Source: Protea cynaroides (taxonomy: Eukaryota > Streptophyta > Magnoliopsida > Proteales > Proteaceae). Taken from it: a stretch of 64,000 nt of DNA. The translations under genes and the position numbers were made by a program. Position 1 is the stretch's first letter. Each line of letters opens with the position of its first letter. Positions 23,326 through 35,445 of this stretch are shown in pieces. Location: contig CM053267.1 in the NCBI GenBank assembly GCA_028583415.1, forward strand, positions 27,018,902 to 27,082,901. Reading direction: 5' to 3'. The notes under the pieces were generated by a model that worked only from the letters and a program-made list of their open reading frames with translations, had not been told where the DNA came from and did not search any database.

Positions 23326-26300
23326 GGTATCGTACCTATTAATGGCATCCCAGCCAGAGTACTCTTTGATTCAGGAGCTACTCATTCATTTATATCTGTG
23401 ACATTTGGAAAGAATTTAAATCTACCCCTTAAATTCTTAGACTGCAAACTACTTGTACGATCACCTATGGGATTAGAAGTGGAGTTAGAAAAAGGTTATG
23501 GACCATGTCCAGTTCTTATTGATGAAAAAATCTTGGATGCAACCTTGATCCAACTTGAGATGGCAGACTTTGACGTCATCTTGGGAATGGACTGGTTAGT
23601 TTGGCATTCTGTAAACCTATTGTGTGCCGAAAAGAAGCTGACATTTAAAGACAAAGAAGGAGTAGAGTTTGGTTTTTCGGGAACCAAACTTCCCCGTAAA
23701 CGAAAGCTCATACTCTTTGTGCTAAAGGCTAAGAAGTGCCTTGAGAAAGGAGCAGTCGGGTATTTAGTATCTGTGGTCGACCTTACCAAGGAAGCACCAC
23801 GAATAGAAGATATTGATGTCGTGCGTGACTATCCAGACGTATTTCTTGAAGAATTACCAGGATTACCACCCGACCGAGCTACAGAGTTTGTTATAGATCT
23901 TATACCTGGAGCCGCACCAGTATCGAAAGCACCTTATCGAATAGCTCCTACTGAACTGAAGGAATTGAAAGTACAACTACAAAAACAGCTGGACAAGGGT
24001 TATATTCGCCCTAGTATATCACCATGGGGAGCGCCAGTATTATTCGTGAAGGAGAAGGACGGTAGCGTTCGCTTGTGTATAGACTACCGAGAACTGAATA
24101 AACTGATAATCAAGAATTGGTATCCATTGCCTCGGATCGATGACCTGTTCGATCAGTTGCATGGTGCCAAAGTGTTCTCCAAGATCGATCTTTGGTCAGG
24201 CTACCATCAGTTGAAGATTAAGGATGGTGATATTCCCAAAACAACATTCAGGACCAGATATAGACATTATAAATTTTTGGTCATGTCTTTTGGATTGACA
24301 AACGCACCAGCAACCTTTATGGAACTTATGAACCGGGTTTTCCATGACATGTTGGATATGTCGGTTATTGTATTCATTGATGATATACTAGTCGACTCCA
24401 AAGACGAGGAAACTCATGTTAAGAATCTAAACGCCGCTCTGCAGCGACTACGGAAGGAAAAGCTATACGCCAAATTTACAAAGTGTGAGTTTTGGCTAAA
24501 GGAAGTCGCATTTCTAGGCCATGTAGTATCCGCTGAAGGAATTAAAGTGGATCCTAGCAAGATCGAGGCTATTGTAAAGTGGGAAGCACCAAAGAGCGTT
24601 GCAGAAATTAGAAGTTTCTTAGGTCTAGCCAGGTATTATCGACGATTTGTGGAAGACTATTCCCGAATTGCCGTACCTCTTACCAGCTTGACTAAGAAGG
24701 GCGAGAAGTTTGTTTGGACTGATAAACGCGAGAAGAGTTTCCAAACCTTAAAGGCTAGATTGATATCAGCTCCAATCTTGACATCCTGATTCCAGGACAA
24801 CCATTTATCTTGTACACCGATGCGTTAGGACTGAGATTAGGATGTGTACTTATGCAAGGAGAATAAGTAATTACCTATGTCTCAAGACAGTTGAAGACAC
24901 ATGAGAAGAACTACCCCACTCATGATTTGGAACTAGCAGCAGTAGTACATGCTGTCAAAATATGGAGACATTACCTGTACGGGGAGAAGTTCCAGATTAA
25001 ATCAGACCATAAAAGTCTTACTTATCTATTTAATCAGAAGGAGCTGAATATGAGACAAAGAAGATAGCTGGAATTATTGAAAGACTATGACTGTGATATC
25101 CAGTATCATCCGGGGAAAGCTAATGTAGTAGCCGATGCACTGAGTAGAAAGGAAATGATAAAATCTCAGGGAGAGGTTAGCACAACTGCCGCAATGTGTA
25201 CTACCAGAAAGGTATTCAAGCACGGTAATGAGCAGTTTGTGATCGATGCACCAGATGGATCAGCCAACCAAGGGTTTATTCATCAGTTTTCAAATATGTT
25301 TGCCGCATTGAAGATTATACCAGATATAGTTGATGAAGTAAAGACAACTATCAAATCAGACCCTTAGCTAAGAACGGTACAAGAGGACATCGAAAAAGGC
25401 AGGACTAACCCTGAGTTCACCTTGGACGAAGAGAAGGTACTGAAATACAAAGGAAGAATATGTGTACCTGAAACAGAAAGCTTGGACATTAGACACCGAT
25501 TGATGAAAGATTCCCATGCCACCATCTATTCGATACATCCTGGAAGTACAAAAATGTATCATGACCTAAAGAAATTATATTGGTGGAGAGGAATGAAAGC
25601 AGATGTAGCTAAGTTCGTGTCTCAATGCCTAAATTGTCAGAAAGTAAAGGCTAAACGACAAAGACCGACAGGACTGTTACAGCCGTTACCGGAACCAGCA
25701 TGGAAATGGGACTGCATCACTATGGACTTCGTTACAGGATTACCATTGACTTCTCAAGTAGTTGATGCAGTTTGGGTGATTGTAGACCGCCTGACTAAAA
25801 CAACTCGCTTTATACCTATACGACCTCAGTATACACTGGAGAGGTTAGCTAAGATGTATGTGGATAACATTGTGCGATTACACGGTGTACCTGAAAGTAT
25901 TGTGTCCGATAGAGATCCACGATTTACTTCAAAGGTTAGGGAAGGATTTTAAAAGGCTATGGGTACAACATTGAAGTTTAGTACTGCATTCCATCCACAG
26001 ACAGATGGACAGTCAGAGCGTACAATTCAGATTCTAGATATGCTTCAAGCATGTGTAATTGATTTTAAAGGATCATGGGATGAAAAGTTACCACTAATAG
26101 AGTTCGCTTATAACAATAGCTATCAGGCTACTATACAGATGTCACCCTATGAAGCACTGTAAGTATCGAACTCCTTTGTTTTGGAATGAAGTTGGGGAAC
26201 GTAGTATTGTTGGACCGGAATTTGTTGAAGAGACTTGTCGAGTGGTCGACATTATCAAGGAAAGAGTAAGAACAGCTCAGAATCGTCAGAAGCAATATGC

Positions 26301-26799
26301 AGATACTCGACGACGAGACCTTGAATTCGTCGTGGGTGATAAAGTATTCTTAAAAGTATCGCCTATGCGAGGATTGAAACGGTTTGGACAGAAAGGGAAA
26401 TTAAGTCCGAGGTATGTCGGGTCATATGAAATTCTAGCTAAGCGTGAGAAAGTGGCTTACCAGTTAGCACTACCACCATCTATGTCAAGTGTGCATGATG
26501 TATTTCATATTTCCTTATTGAAGAAGTATGTCAAGGATCCGACACACGTTTTGACAATAAACCTACCTGATTTGACTGAAGATTTGACATTTGAAGTAGC
26601 ACCAACTGAAATCACTAGTCGGAAGGTTCAACGACTACGCAACCGTGATATCTATTATGTTAAGGTCACCTGGAGAAGTAGAGATATGGAAGAAATTACA
26701 TGGGAAGAAGAGAATGCTATGCGAAAGCAATATCCTTATTTATTTGACTCGGAAGGTATGTACAATTTTAGGGATGAAATTTTTATAAGTAGGGGGAGT
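23326..26799 (+). pseudogene. pol: Del A pol: protease, RT, RNase H, integrase, chromodomain
   Basis: Protease shows VLFDSGATHSFIS (about 23358-23397). RT is open through 24789 with LCIDYRELNK, the MSFGLTNAPATF block and catalytic FIDD near 24375. A frameshift at about 24785 leads to RNase H (YTDALGLRLGCVLMQ, HYLYGEKFQIKSDHKSL), with stops at about 24864 and 25066. Integrase has a zinc-binding region and a core with D in WDCITMDFV, D in VSDRDPRF and E in DGQSERTIQ. It also has stops at about 25366 and 25950 and a frameshift near 26160. The C-terminus carries a chromodomain, EITSRKVQRLRNRDIYYVKV to ITWEEENAM (about 26605-26730). It is decayed, but all catalytic motifs are visible. Confidence 0.9.
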
Positions 26800-27378
26800 T
26801 GTAAGACCCGTATCGAACTAACCCGGTCTTACCACCTTGAACCAGGTCTACCCAACATGGTCGAGCCAAATGGATCAAGTGCGTGAAGGAGATCACGATC
26901 CCAGGTATTAAACTGACCCAAAAACATTAAAAATAGGGGGAGGGTCGCACACCCAGCTAGGCAAGGTCGGACCCCCCAGTATAAAAGTCAAACCCTGAGT
27001 TTTTAACCGGGGGTCGAACATTTTAGAACCAGGGGTCGACGGGATCTCCGACCCCCTCATTGACCCCCAGTCTGCCGACAGAAACCGTGAATTGGGAACT
27101 TTCCAAATTTCAATGGGATTCTTTCCTAATCTTAATGGGACTTATTTTGGGAGTTTCTACTCTATAAATAGGACGTCCCTAAGCCTCTTTCACTCCTTTT
27201 AGAATCCTAATTGGATTGAGAGAAAGAGAAGTGAAGGAGAAGAGAAGGAAAGTGGATAAGAAGATCAAAGAGAAGGTTTCAGAGGAACTAGTCTAATTCT
27301 CAGGTATGGATACTATCTCCATGTAATTCTACAGACCTTGGAATAGATAGTGAAGAGGATATGATCTAGGAGAAACCT
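26800..27378 (+). repeat. Del A 3' LTR, first 579 bases only
   Basis: It starts TGTAAGACCCG after the purine run AGGGGGAGT. It keeps the GGGTCGA cluster and the TATA box at 27163-27170. It stops within the phrase TCTAGGAGAAACC, where the 5' LTR goes on with AAAATCATCC, and element O sequence follows. Confidence 0.9.
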
Positions 27379-27953
27379 AAGTATATCAATCGATTTATTG
27401 CACATCTCACTACAACATGCGAACCTATTTTTAAGCTATTCTGGAAACACCAGCCAAAAGATTGGAACCCTCAATGTCAGATGGCCTTCGACAAAATCAA
27501 GACCTATCTATTGAACCCACCAGTCTTAGCCCCACCAGTACCGGGGAGACCACTACTCCTTTACTTGTCAGTACTAGTGGGTTCTATGGGATCAATGATA
27601 GCCCAACATGATATGGATGGAAAGATAGAAAAGGCAGTATACTACTTGAGTAAGAAATTCATAGGCTATGAAGCCAATTATACACAGTTGGAGAAGACAT
27701 GTGCAGCCCTAGTCTGGATAACAAAGAGACTGAGGCATTATATGTTATCCTACAAGGTCATACTCATTTCCAGAATGGACCCCTTGAAGTATCTATTCGA
27801 TAAACCAGCTTTGACAGGAAGGTTGGCTAGGTGGCTATTGTTGTTGTCCGAATTCGACATCACATACACTACTCAAAAGTCTATCAAGGGGAGCGTAATT
27901 GCATAACATCTATCAGCTCTACTGGTTAAAAAAAACCTCAGACATCTGGAAGA
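27379..27953 (+). pseudogene. pol: Element O RT end and first RNase H
   Basis: KYINRFIAHLTTTCEPIFKL, with WNPQCQMAFDKIKTYL after it, is the RT connection. AVYYLSKKFIGYEANYTQLEK (about 27630-27695) and TGRLARWLLLLSEFDITY belong to RNase H. The usual D of the first RNase H motif is not clear in LLYLSVLVGSMG, so this domain may be inactive even apart from the stop at about 27904. The frame joins the text after the solo LTR (HLEDVFPNEE) when the insertion and one GAAGA copy are removed. Confidence 0.8.
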
Positions 27954-30294
27954 TGTAAGACCCGTATTGAACTAACCGGTCTTACCACCTTGTACCAGGT
28001 CTACCTATCATGGAGCCAAATGGACCAAGTGCGTGAAGGAAATAGCGAGACCAGGTATTAAACTGACCCAAAAACAGTAAAATAGGGGGCAGGGTCGCAT
28101 ACCCAGATAGGCAGGGTCGGACCCCCCTCATTAGGAAGTCAGACCCCTAAAAATTTGATCGAGGGTCGGACAATTTAGACCTGAGGGTCGACGGGATCTC
28201 CGACCCCCTCATCGACCCCCTCATTGCCGACAGAAACCGTAAATAAGAAACTTTCCAAATTTCAAGGGGATTCTTTCCTAATCTCAATGGGACTTATTTT
28301 GAGAGGTTCTCCTCTATAAATAGGACGTCCCTTAGCCTCTTTCACTCCTTTTGAAACCCTAATTGAAAGTGAGAGAAAGAGAAGAGAAGGAGAAGAGAAG
28401 GAAAGTTAGAGAAGAAGACTAAAGAGAAGAATTCAGAGAAACCTCTGAATCTCAGAAAACCTAAGGTATGGGTATGTTTCCATTAATGATTTAAGACCTT
28501 TGAATAGTTCATGAAGAGGGTATGGTCTAGGAGAAACCCAAATCATCCATCCATGGGAAGATTTCAATGAAATCCATGGAGGAAATCATGGTAGGCAAAG
28601 TAAGGAAGAAACCTAGAGTTTTAAGCCATAGAACAAGCATAAAATGGATTGTGGAAGTAAGCCATAGGACCTAAACATGAAAGAATGGACTGTAGGATGA
28701 AATTCTCGACTCAAACCACGGGGGGTCGCACGTGGGGTTGATTGGGAATCGACCCTACCATACCACAAGATCGACCCCCAGCATTCGGGAAGTCCAGGGA
28801 TGCCGTGGTCGCACCCAGGGTCGATGGAACATCCGACCCTGGCATCGACCCTACCCCTGGGGGTCGCAGAAAATTGCTACCCTACCTGCGACCCGTCCTA
28901 CGACCCTCGCTTAATAGTAAGCCTAAAATTGTCGGAATGAATTCTAATTAAAATCTATCGACTTGTTAGGTTTTCCTATTGATATAAAAGTGATTCTTAA
29001 AGCTTGAAAGAGGATCTACACTCAAGCAAAGGTGAGGGAACAAGACCTAAACTAATTGGCTAATAATAAACTGTTTCTATTTCTTGAGTCCAATGCCATG
29101 ACTGATTCTTTGCGTGTATGCTTGTAATGTGCATTCAACATGTCATCCAATATTTCTGCTATTAATGTTCATGCATATTTAATTATATTTTATTTATAAC
29201 ATGATGATGATGATGATGCTAGGAATAGACATGTGAATGTATCTGTGTGGTTAGTGTGCTAGATGCGAGTGGAGCATCAAGGGGAGGACGTGACATTGTG
29301 GTTCAGCCTGGTCACTAGACTCTAGCTCTATCTCTACACAAGTCTTGTCCACCAACATCGTCGTATCGCCATTACCTTAGCAGAACTATTATGTCGTAGG
29401 GTATCAGGGGAGGTGGTCTCAGATCGTGTAGTCTTTGACTCTGCCGGGGGGCCTTAGCTCTATCTCTATGGACGTATTGAGGGATGCTGGGGTGAGGCCT
29501 TGGGTATACTGTTTGACATTAGGATTGGTTAGTTGCGAGTCCAGTTTGCAAGCCCTCGCCAGCAGAGGCTTACGTGTTGGTATGGGTAGAGTATCAGGGG
29601 AAGTGTGATGTGGTGTGGTCCTAAGCACTTTAGCTCTATCTCTATTCCATAGTGGGGGCATATGGGACGACAATAAACGTTGACCTTTGGGCGGCTCCAC
29701 ACACTCGTGTATAGAGGTGAGGTGGCCACCGAACCTTTCTATAGCACATTGTAAACTTATATACCAGACCACAGATATGAATTGAATGCATGCATATGTT
29801 TGTTGCATTGTTTTGTTTGCTCACTGAGCCATGATGTGTGCTCACCCTTTTGACGTCGAATATTTTTAGTTGATGATGCAGGTACCACTATGGAAGATTA
29901 TATGAATGCTTCTATATACGGACACGTGGCTGCGATGGAGGCTGAAGACATAGTGGAAGAATATTTTTAGTTGATGATGCAGGTACCACTGTGCAACTCA
30001 TGCGTTTTCGATTAGATTTTTATTTGAACTATTAAGGAAATGTAATTGATATTTTATTTACTTATGTCTCAGTTGATACAACATAATTTGGTATTTTATT
30101 TATGATTATCATAGTTAGATTCCTCAGTTCATTTAATATTAAGACTTTTACTATTGTGTATTTATTTCGATTATGGTTGTGGATGTGTATGGTTTAGTTT
30201 ACAAGGACACAACCTATTAGAGATCCTGGTTGAACCATTGGTTTGTTAGCGGTTCATCACACCGTTCTGAATAGTGTGAAATTGGGGTGTGACA
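27954..30294 (+). mobile_element. Solo LTR of the Del family (2341 bp)
   Basis: It starts TGTAAGACCCG and ends GGGGTGTGACA, with GAAGA on both sides (27949-27953 and 30295-30299). It carries the TATA box near 28315, GGGTCGA clusters at 28090-28220 and 28715-28910, and the ATG microsatellite near 29200. A 31-base piece (29859-29889) occurs again at 29960-29990 and has destroyed the short conserved frame in this copy. Confidence 0.93.
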
Positions 30295-30775
30295 GAAGAT
30301 GTATTCCCAAATGAAGAAGTCCACACAACTCAAGAGGAGGGGAAGAATAACACATGGAGAATGTTCTTCGATGGAGCCGCAAATCATATGTGATACGGGG
30401 CCGGCATCTTATTCATAGATCCAGAAGGGGCATTTGTGCCATTTTCATTCAAATTAGACTTTAACTGCACAAATAATATTGCGGAGTACGAAGCATGTAT
30501 CATGGGACTGAAAGCAGCCTTCGCCATAGGGATCTGCAGATTAAAGGTCTATGGTGACTCATCAATTGTTATCTATCAAGTCAGAGGAGATTGAAAAACC
30601 AAAGACGAGAAGCTAGTACCTTACCAATAATGTGCAATAACCTTGGCTTGAAAATTCATGCAATTAAATTTGACTACTCCCCAAGAGATACCAATAAGTA
30701 TGCCGATGCATTAGCCACCTTGGCTTCAATGGTTGAAAATGATCCTTTGGGACGTATCAAGCCCCTAATAATAGA
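30295..30775 (+). pseudogene. Element O second RNase H (archaeal-type aRNH)
   Basis: A second RNase H after the RT-linked one is a hallmark of the Tat lineage. WRMFFDGAANHM then YGAGILFIDPEG (30355-30430) is the first catalytic Asp region. NNIAEYEACIMGLKAAFAIG (about 30475-30535) holds the Glu, and LKVYGDSSIVIYQV (about 30543-30585) the second Asp. In-frame stops occur at about 30390 and 30592. The domain ends near TLASMV in a shifted frame. Confidence 0.82.
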
Positions 30776-32077
30776 AAAAAGAGTACGACCAGTCCCTTTG
30801 GAAGAAGTGAATGCACTGACAGTCAATGGCCGACCATGGTTTGCTCCCATCATAGATTTCATTAAGGAAGGAATGTATTCAGTGGAAGCCATAACAGGTA
30901 AGAAGAAGTCTCTTAGGTGATATGCCTCTCAGTTCATACCATGCGAAGATATCTTGTACAAAAGATCCCATGAAGGAGTGCAGTTAGTTTGTGTCGATGA
31001 GGAACAGGCATAAAACGTCATCGAACAAGTCCATCAAGGAATATGCGGACCTCATGAATGCTAGAATGCTTGCAAAGAAGATTCTCATAATGGGATATTA
31101 CTGGAACACAATGGAAGCAGACTGTGGAGAGTTTGTAAGAAAATGTCACAAGTGCCAAATCCACGCTAATTTGATACACGTGCCTCCAGCAAAGTTGCAT
31201 ACTCTTAGTTTGCCATGGCCCTTCTCAACCTGGGGCATAGATGTGATCGGAAAGGTTTATCCTAAAGCCTCAAATGGGCATGAATTCATCTTGGTTGCCA
31301 TTGATTATTTCACAAAGTGGGTGGAGGCATAGTCATATGCCAAGCTCACAGCAAACAAAGTGGCTAAATTTCTACAAGAGTATATCATATGTCGGCATGG
31401 GATGCCTCATTCTATAATCTCAGATCAAGGACAACATTTCAGAGGGAGAGTCCAAGAATTATGTGACAAGTTCCGCATCAAAAGGCACCGGTCTTCTCCT
31501 TATCGTCCACAGACAAATGAGGCAGTAGAGGCAGTCAATAAAAATGTCAAGGTTATCCTCCAGAAGATGGTAGAGACTAATGTTGACTGGGCAGCCAAAC
31601 TACCTTATGCACTCTGGTCATACAGAACATCCATAAAAACATCCACCAGGGCAACACCGTATTCACTAGTATATGGTATGGAAGTAGTCCTCCCAGTAGA
31701 AATAGAGGTGCCATCACTGAGAGTCTTGATGGAATGCAAGATTCCAGAAGTTGAATGGCTGCAATCCAAATATGATGAACTGAACTTCATTGATGAAAGA
31801 AGAATGAAGGCAGTTGATAATGTAAAAAAAATACCAACAAAGAATGGCAGCAACCTTTAACAAAAAGGTGCATGTTCGTCACTTGACAGTCGGGGACTTG
31901 GTATTGAAGGAGAAAAGAGCACTGTCCATGACCCTAGGGGCAAATTTTTCCCTAATTGGAGCGGACCGTTCATGGTAAAGAGATCTTACCTGGAAAAGCT
32001 GTTCGACTGGTCAACATGGAAGGCATCGAGTTACAATACTTGACCAACTTGGATCAAGTAAAGAGATATTATGTGTA
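30776..32077 (+). pseudogene. pol: Element O integrase
   Basis: A linker (30776-30985) leads to the zinc-binding region with MGYYWNTMEADCGEFVRKCH and the K-C-Q-I-H that follows (31090-31165). The core follows with the catalytic residues visible: D in WGIDVIG (about 31233), D in IISDQGQHF (about 31420) and E in NEAVEAVNKN (about 31520). There is a stop at about 31332. LPYALWSYRTSIKTSTRATPYSL is the conserved end of the core. The C-terminal region changes frame near 31850 (VHVRHLTVGDLVLKEKRA) and ends near 32077. There is no chromodomain, as expected for Tat. Confidence 0.88.
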
Positions 32078-33128
32078 GCCTCTACACTCTTCAGAAAAAA
32101 AAAATAGAGGGTGTAGAAGGCCTCCTCTCTCACCTGCTGACACCAACAACGGGCATCAATCATTTGAAGAACTTATTGACATGGTTGACTGGATTCACCA
32201 ATGGGGTACAACACCTTTCACCCAGGGATGGTTCATCCTATCATCATAATCAAAGAAAAAATTTCTTGTTTTTTTGGCTAAACTCTTTCATCCATCCATC
32301 TATCCAACATATTTTCCAAGAGTTACACATCAAAGTCCATCTTTCATATCATTTGATATAAACTCTCATAAGTATATCAATCTGAGAAATTATAAAATAA
32401 AAATCTGGCTGGAATTCTTATCTGTCGTTCATTACATCCGACGGCATCCCAAGATTCTAATAAGCCCTTCCTTTCTCAAACTGATAAATGGGGTCTTCTC
32501 TGTAAGATAAGCCCATTCTACATAAATAACCACAAACTCCTCCAGGCGGCAGACCCACCTGGACAGTTTCTTGTCAGTCCCATTTGGACCTCCACTTTCG
32601 CTTATCAATGTCTATAGATTTATGTACTTAAAACTCAGACAGAGTCATGCATATGTATACATTTCATGTGTAATCTACTAAGGGCATTTCAATATATCTA
32701 AACAACAATAATTTAATATAAATTCCATTGATTAATTATTTAACCTCTATTTGTATGTCGGGATTCCTACAGGTCATACCCGAAAGGCTGACAATCCATC
32801 GATCTATCGAATAGAATTACAAAGATGGATAAGGTACTGAAACTGGAGCTGGTGTATTAAGTTCATAGAATATAGCTCTTTCCTGCGAAAGCATCAACTG
32901 AATGCACTTCCTCAGTTGACAACCATAAAATTATGCTCAGACCTCTTGAAAGCAGCCACTCAATGCTGGGATCCAATAGTTCATGTCTTCAGGATGGGAG
33001 AAGTAGAGTTATGCCAACTGTGGAAGAATTCAGAGCTTGCCTCCTGCACACACACCGAAGTGGAAGATTTTCAAACCATCTCCAGGAAAATATTACAAGC
33101 AAGAGATACAGGATTTTTTCAGTTGGGA
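32078..33128 (+). other. Element O region after integrase, no gene recognised
   Basis: About 1 kb of AT-rich sequence with only short frames (the longest about 96 codons), none with a known motif. It ends at the solo LTR at 33129. Confidence 0.5.
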
Positions 33129-35440
33129 TGTCACACCTCAATTCCGCACTATTCAGAACGGTGTGATGAACCGTTAATAAACCAATGGTTCAATCAAGAT
33201 CTCTAATAGGCTGTGTCCTTTAACTTAAACCATACACATCCACAACCATAATCAGAATAAATACACAATAGCAGAAGTCTTAATATTAAATGAACTGAGA
33301 ATCTAACTATGATAATCATAACTAAAATATCCAATTATGTTGTATCAACCGAGACATAAGTAAATAAAGTATCAAATTACATTTCCTTAATAGTTCAAAT
33401 AAAAATCTAATAAAAAACACATGAGTTGCACTCGCATGATGAGTCATGCGTCTCCACTATATCTTCAGCATCTATTTCAGCAACGTACCTGTATGCAGGA
33501 GCATTCATGTAATCTTCCATAGTAGTACCTTCATCATTAACTAAATTATTCAAATTCAAAAAGGGTGAGCACACATCACGGCTCAGTGAGCAAACAAAAC
33601 AATGCACAAACATATGCATGCAATTCAATTCATAACTGTGGTCTGGTATATAAGTTTGCAATGTGCTATCGAAAGGTTCGGAGGCCGCCTCACCTCTATA
33701 CATGAGTGTGTGGAACCGCCCAATGAAAACGGCACTGTTGACCCCACATGCACCCACTATGGTACAATATACCCAATTAAAATGGCATTGCAGTACCGGT
33801 TGCACCATACCAACACGTATGCCCTTATTGGCGAGGGCTTGCAAACTAGGCTCGCAACTAACCAATCCTAATGGCAAACAGTGTATCCAAGGCCTCACCC
33901 CAGCATCCTTCAATACGTCCATAGAGATAGAGCTAAGGCCCTCCGACAGAGTCGAAGACTACACGGTCCGAGACCACCTCCCCTGATGCCCTACGACGTA
34001 ATAGTTCTGTTAAGGTAATGGCGATACGACGATGTCAGTGGACAAGAATTGAATAGAGCTATGGTACAATATACCCAATGAAAATGGCATTGAAGTACCG
34101 GTTGCACCATCCCCTACCCGCATCAAGTACACCAACCAAACGCAAACATTCACATGCCTATTCCTATCATCATCATCATCATCATCATCATCATGTTATT
34201 AACAACGAAGTAAATATGCATGAACAGTAATAATAGAAATATTAGATGACATGTTAAATGTACATTACACGCATACAAGCATGGAATCATATACAGTGTT
34301 GGACTCAATAAAATAAAATAGTTTATTATTAGCCAATTATTTTAGGTCTTGTTCCCTCACCTTTGCTTGAGTGTAAATTCTCTTTCAAGCTTTAAGAATC
34401 ACCTTTATATCAATAGGAAAACCTAACAAGTCGATAGATTTTAATTAGAATTCATTCCGACAGTTTTAAGCTTGCTGTAAAGCTCGGGTCGCAGGATGGA
34501 TCGCAGGTTGGGTGGCAGGTTTATGCGACCCCAGGGTATAGGGTCGATGCTAGGGTCAGTTGTCCCATCGACGCTAGGTGTGACAACAGCTTCCCTGGAC
34601 TTCCCGAGAGCATGGGGTCGATCCTGTGGTCTGGCAGGGTCGGTTCCCAATCGACCCTACGTGCGAACGCTCGTGGTTTAAGTCGACCATTCATTCTACA
34701 GTCTCTTCTTTCAAGTTTGGGTCCTTTGGCTTACTTCCATAGTCCATTCTATGTTTATTCTAGGGCTTCAAACTCCAAGTTAAACACCTACTTTGTTTGC
34801 CATGATTCCCTCTATGGATTTCATTGAAATCTTCCCATGGATGGATGATTTGGGTTTCTCCTAGATCATGCCCTCTTTATATACTATTCTAGGGTCTTAC
34901 ATAATTTATGGAGAATGTAATCATACCTTAAACTTGCTGAGATTCAGAGATTTCTCTTAATTTCTTCTCCTCAGTCTTCTTCTCCAATTCTCCTTCTCTT
35001 CTCCTTCTCTTCTCTTTCTCTTACTTTCAATTAGGGTTTCAAAAGGAGTGAAGAGGCTAAGGGACGTCCTATTTATAGAGGAAAACCTCCCAAAATAAGT
35101 CCCATTGAGATTAGGAAAGAATCCCCTTCAATTTAGGAAAGTTTCCTATTTATGGTTTCTGTCGGTGATCCTAGGGTCGATGCTAGGGTCAGAGATCCCG
35201 TCGACCCTAGGGTTTCAGTTGTCCGACCCTAAGACTAAAAGTCATGGGTCTGACTTCTGATGAGGTGGGGTCGACCCTACCTATTTAGGTATGCGACCCT
35301 ACCCTCTATTTTACTGTTTTTGGGTCAATTTCATACCTGGTCTTGCGATTTTCTTCATGCACTTGGTCCATTTGGCTCGACCATGATAGGTAGACCTGGT
35401 ACAAGGTGGTAAGACCGGTTAGTTCGATACAGGTCTTACA
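33129..35440 (-). mobile_element. Solo LTR of the Del family, minus strand (2312 bp)
   Basis: On the plus strand it starts TGTCACACCTC and ends CAGGTCTTACA, with TGGGA on both sides (33124-33128 and 35441-35445). It has a TATA box on the minus strand near 35075, GGTCGA clusters at 34490-34680 and 35160-35300, and a long ATG/CAT microsatellite at about 34166-34195. A 171-codon frame (33922 down to 33407) includes the short conserved frame, uninterrupted here. Confidence 0.93.
33407..33529 (-). other. 41-codon conserved LTR frame, open in this copy
   Basis: It ends SSCECNSCVFY followed by TAG, in register with the diverged solo LTR (12773-12895) and both Del B LTRs. A TTGATGATGAAGGT-type upstream context is present. 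No start codon can be assigned with confidence. Confidence 0.4.
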
Positions 35441-35445
35441 TGGGA

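Larger units (their letters stand above)
14810..27378 (+). mobile_element. Del A: Del/Tekay-type chromovirus, truncated at its 3' LTR
   Basis: It has a complete 5' LTR (14810-17057), a tRNA-Met primer site, an antisense accessory gene, gag, pol with a chromodomain, a short purine tract (26791-26799) and the first 579 bases of the 3' LTR. The 3' LTR ends abruptly at about 27378 and continues as element O sequence encoding KYINRFIAHLTTTCEP. The 5' LTR carries on normally from the same point (about 15390). The right end, any target duplication and part of element O RT were therefore lost together. A solo LTR sits inside at 17598-19885. Confidence 0.9.

Noticed and set aside
27481..27906. Separate host gene
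   Set aside because: It is the RNase H part of element O and joins the preceding and following pol text.
33407..33922. A 171-codon frame as a complete gene inside an LTR
   Set aside because: Only its last 41 codons keep register and length in other copies. The upstream part shifts frame or stops in the other LTRs, so a full-length protein is not supported.
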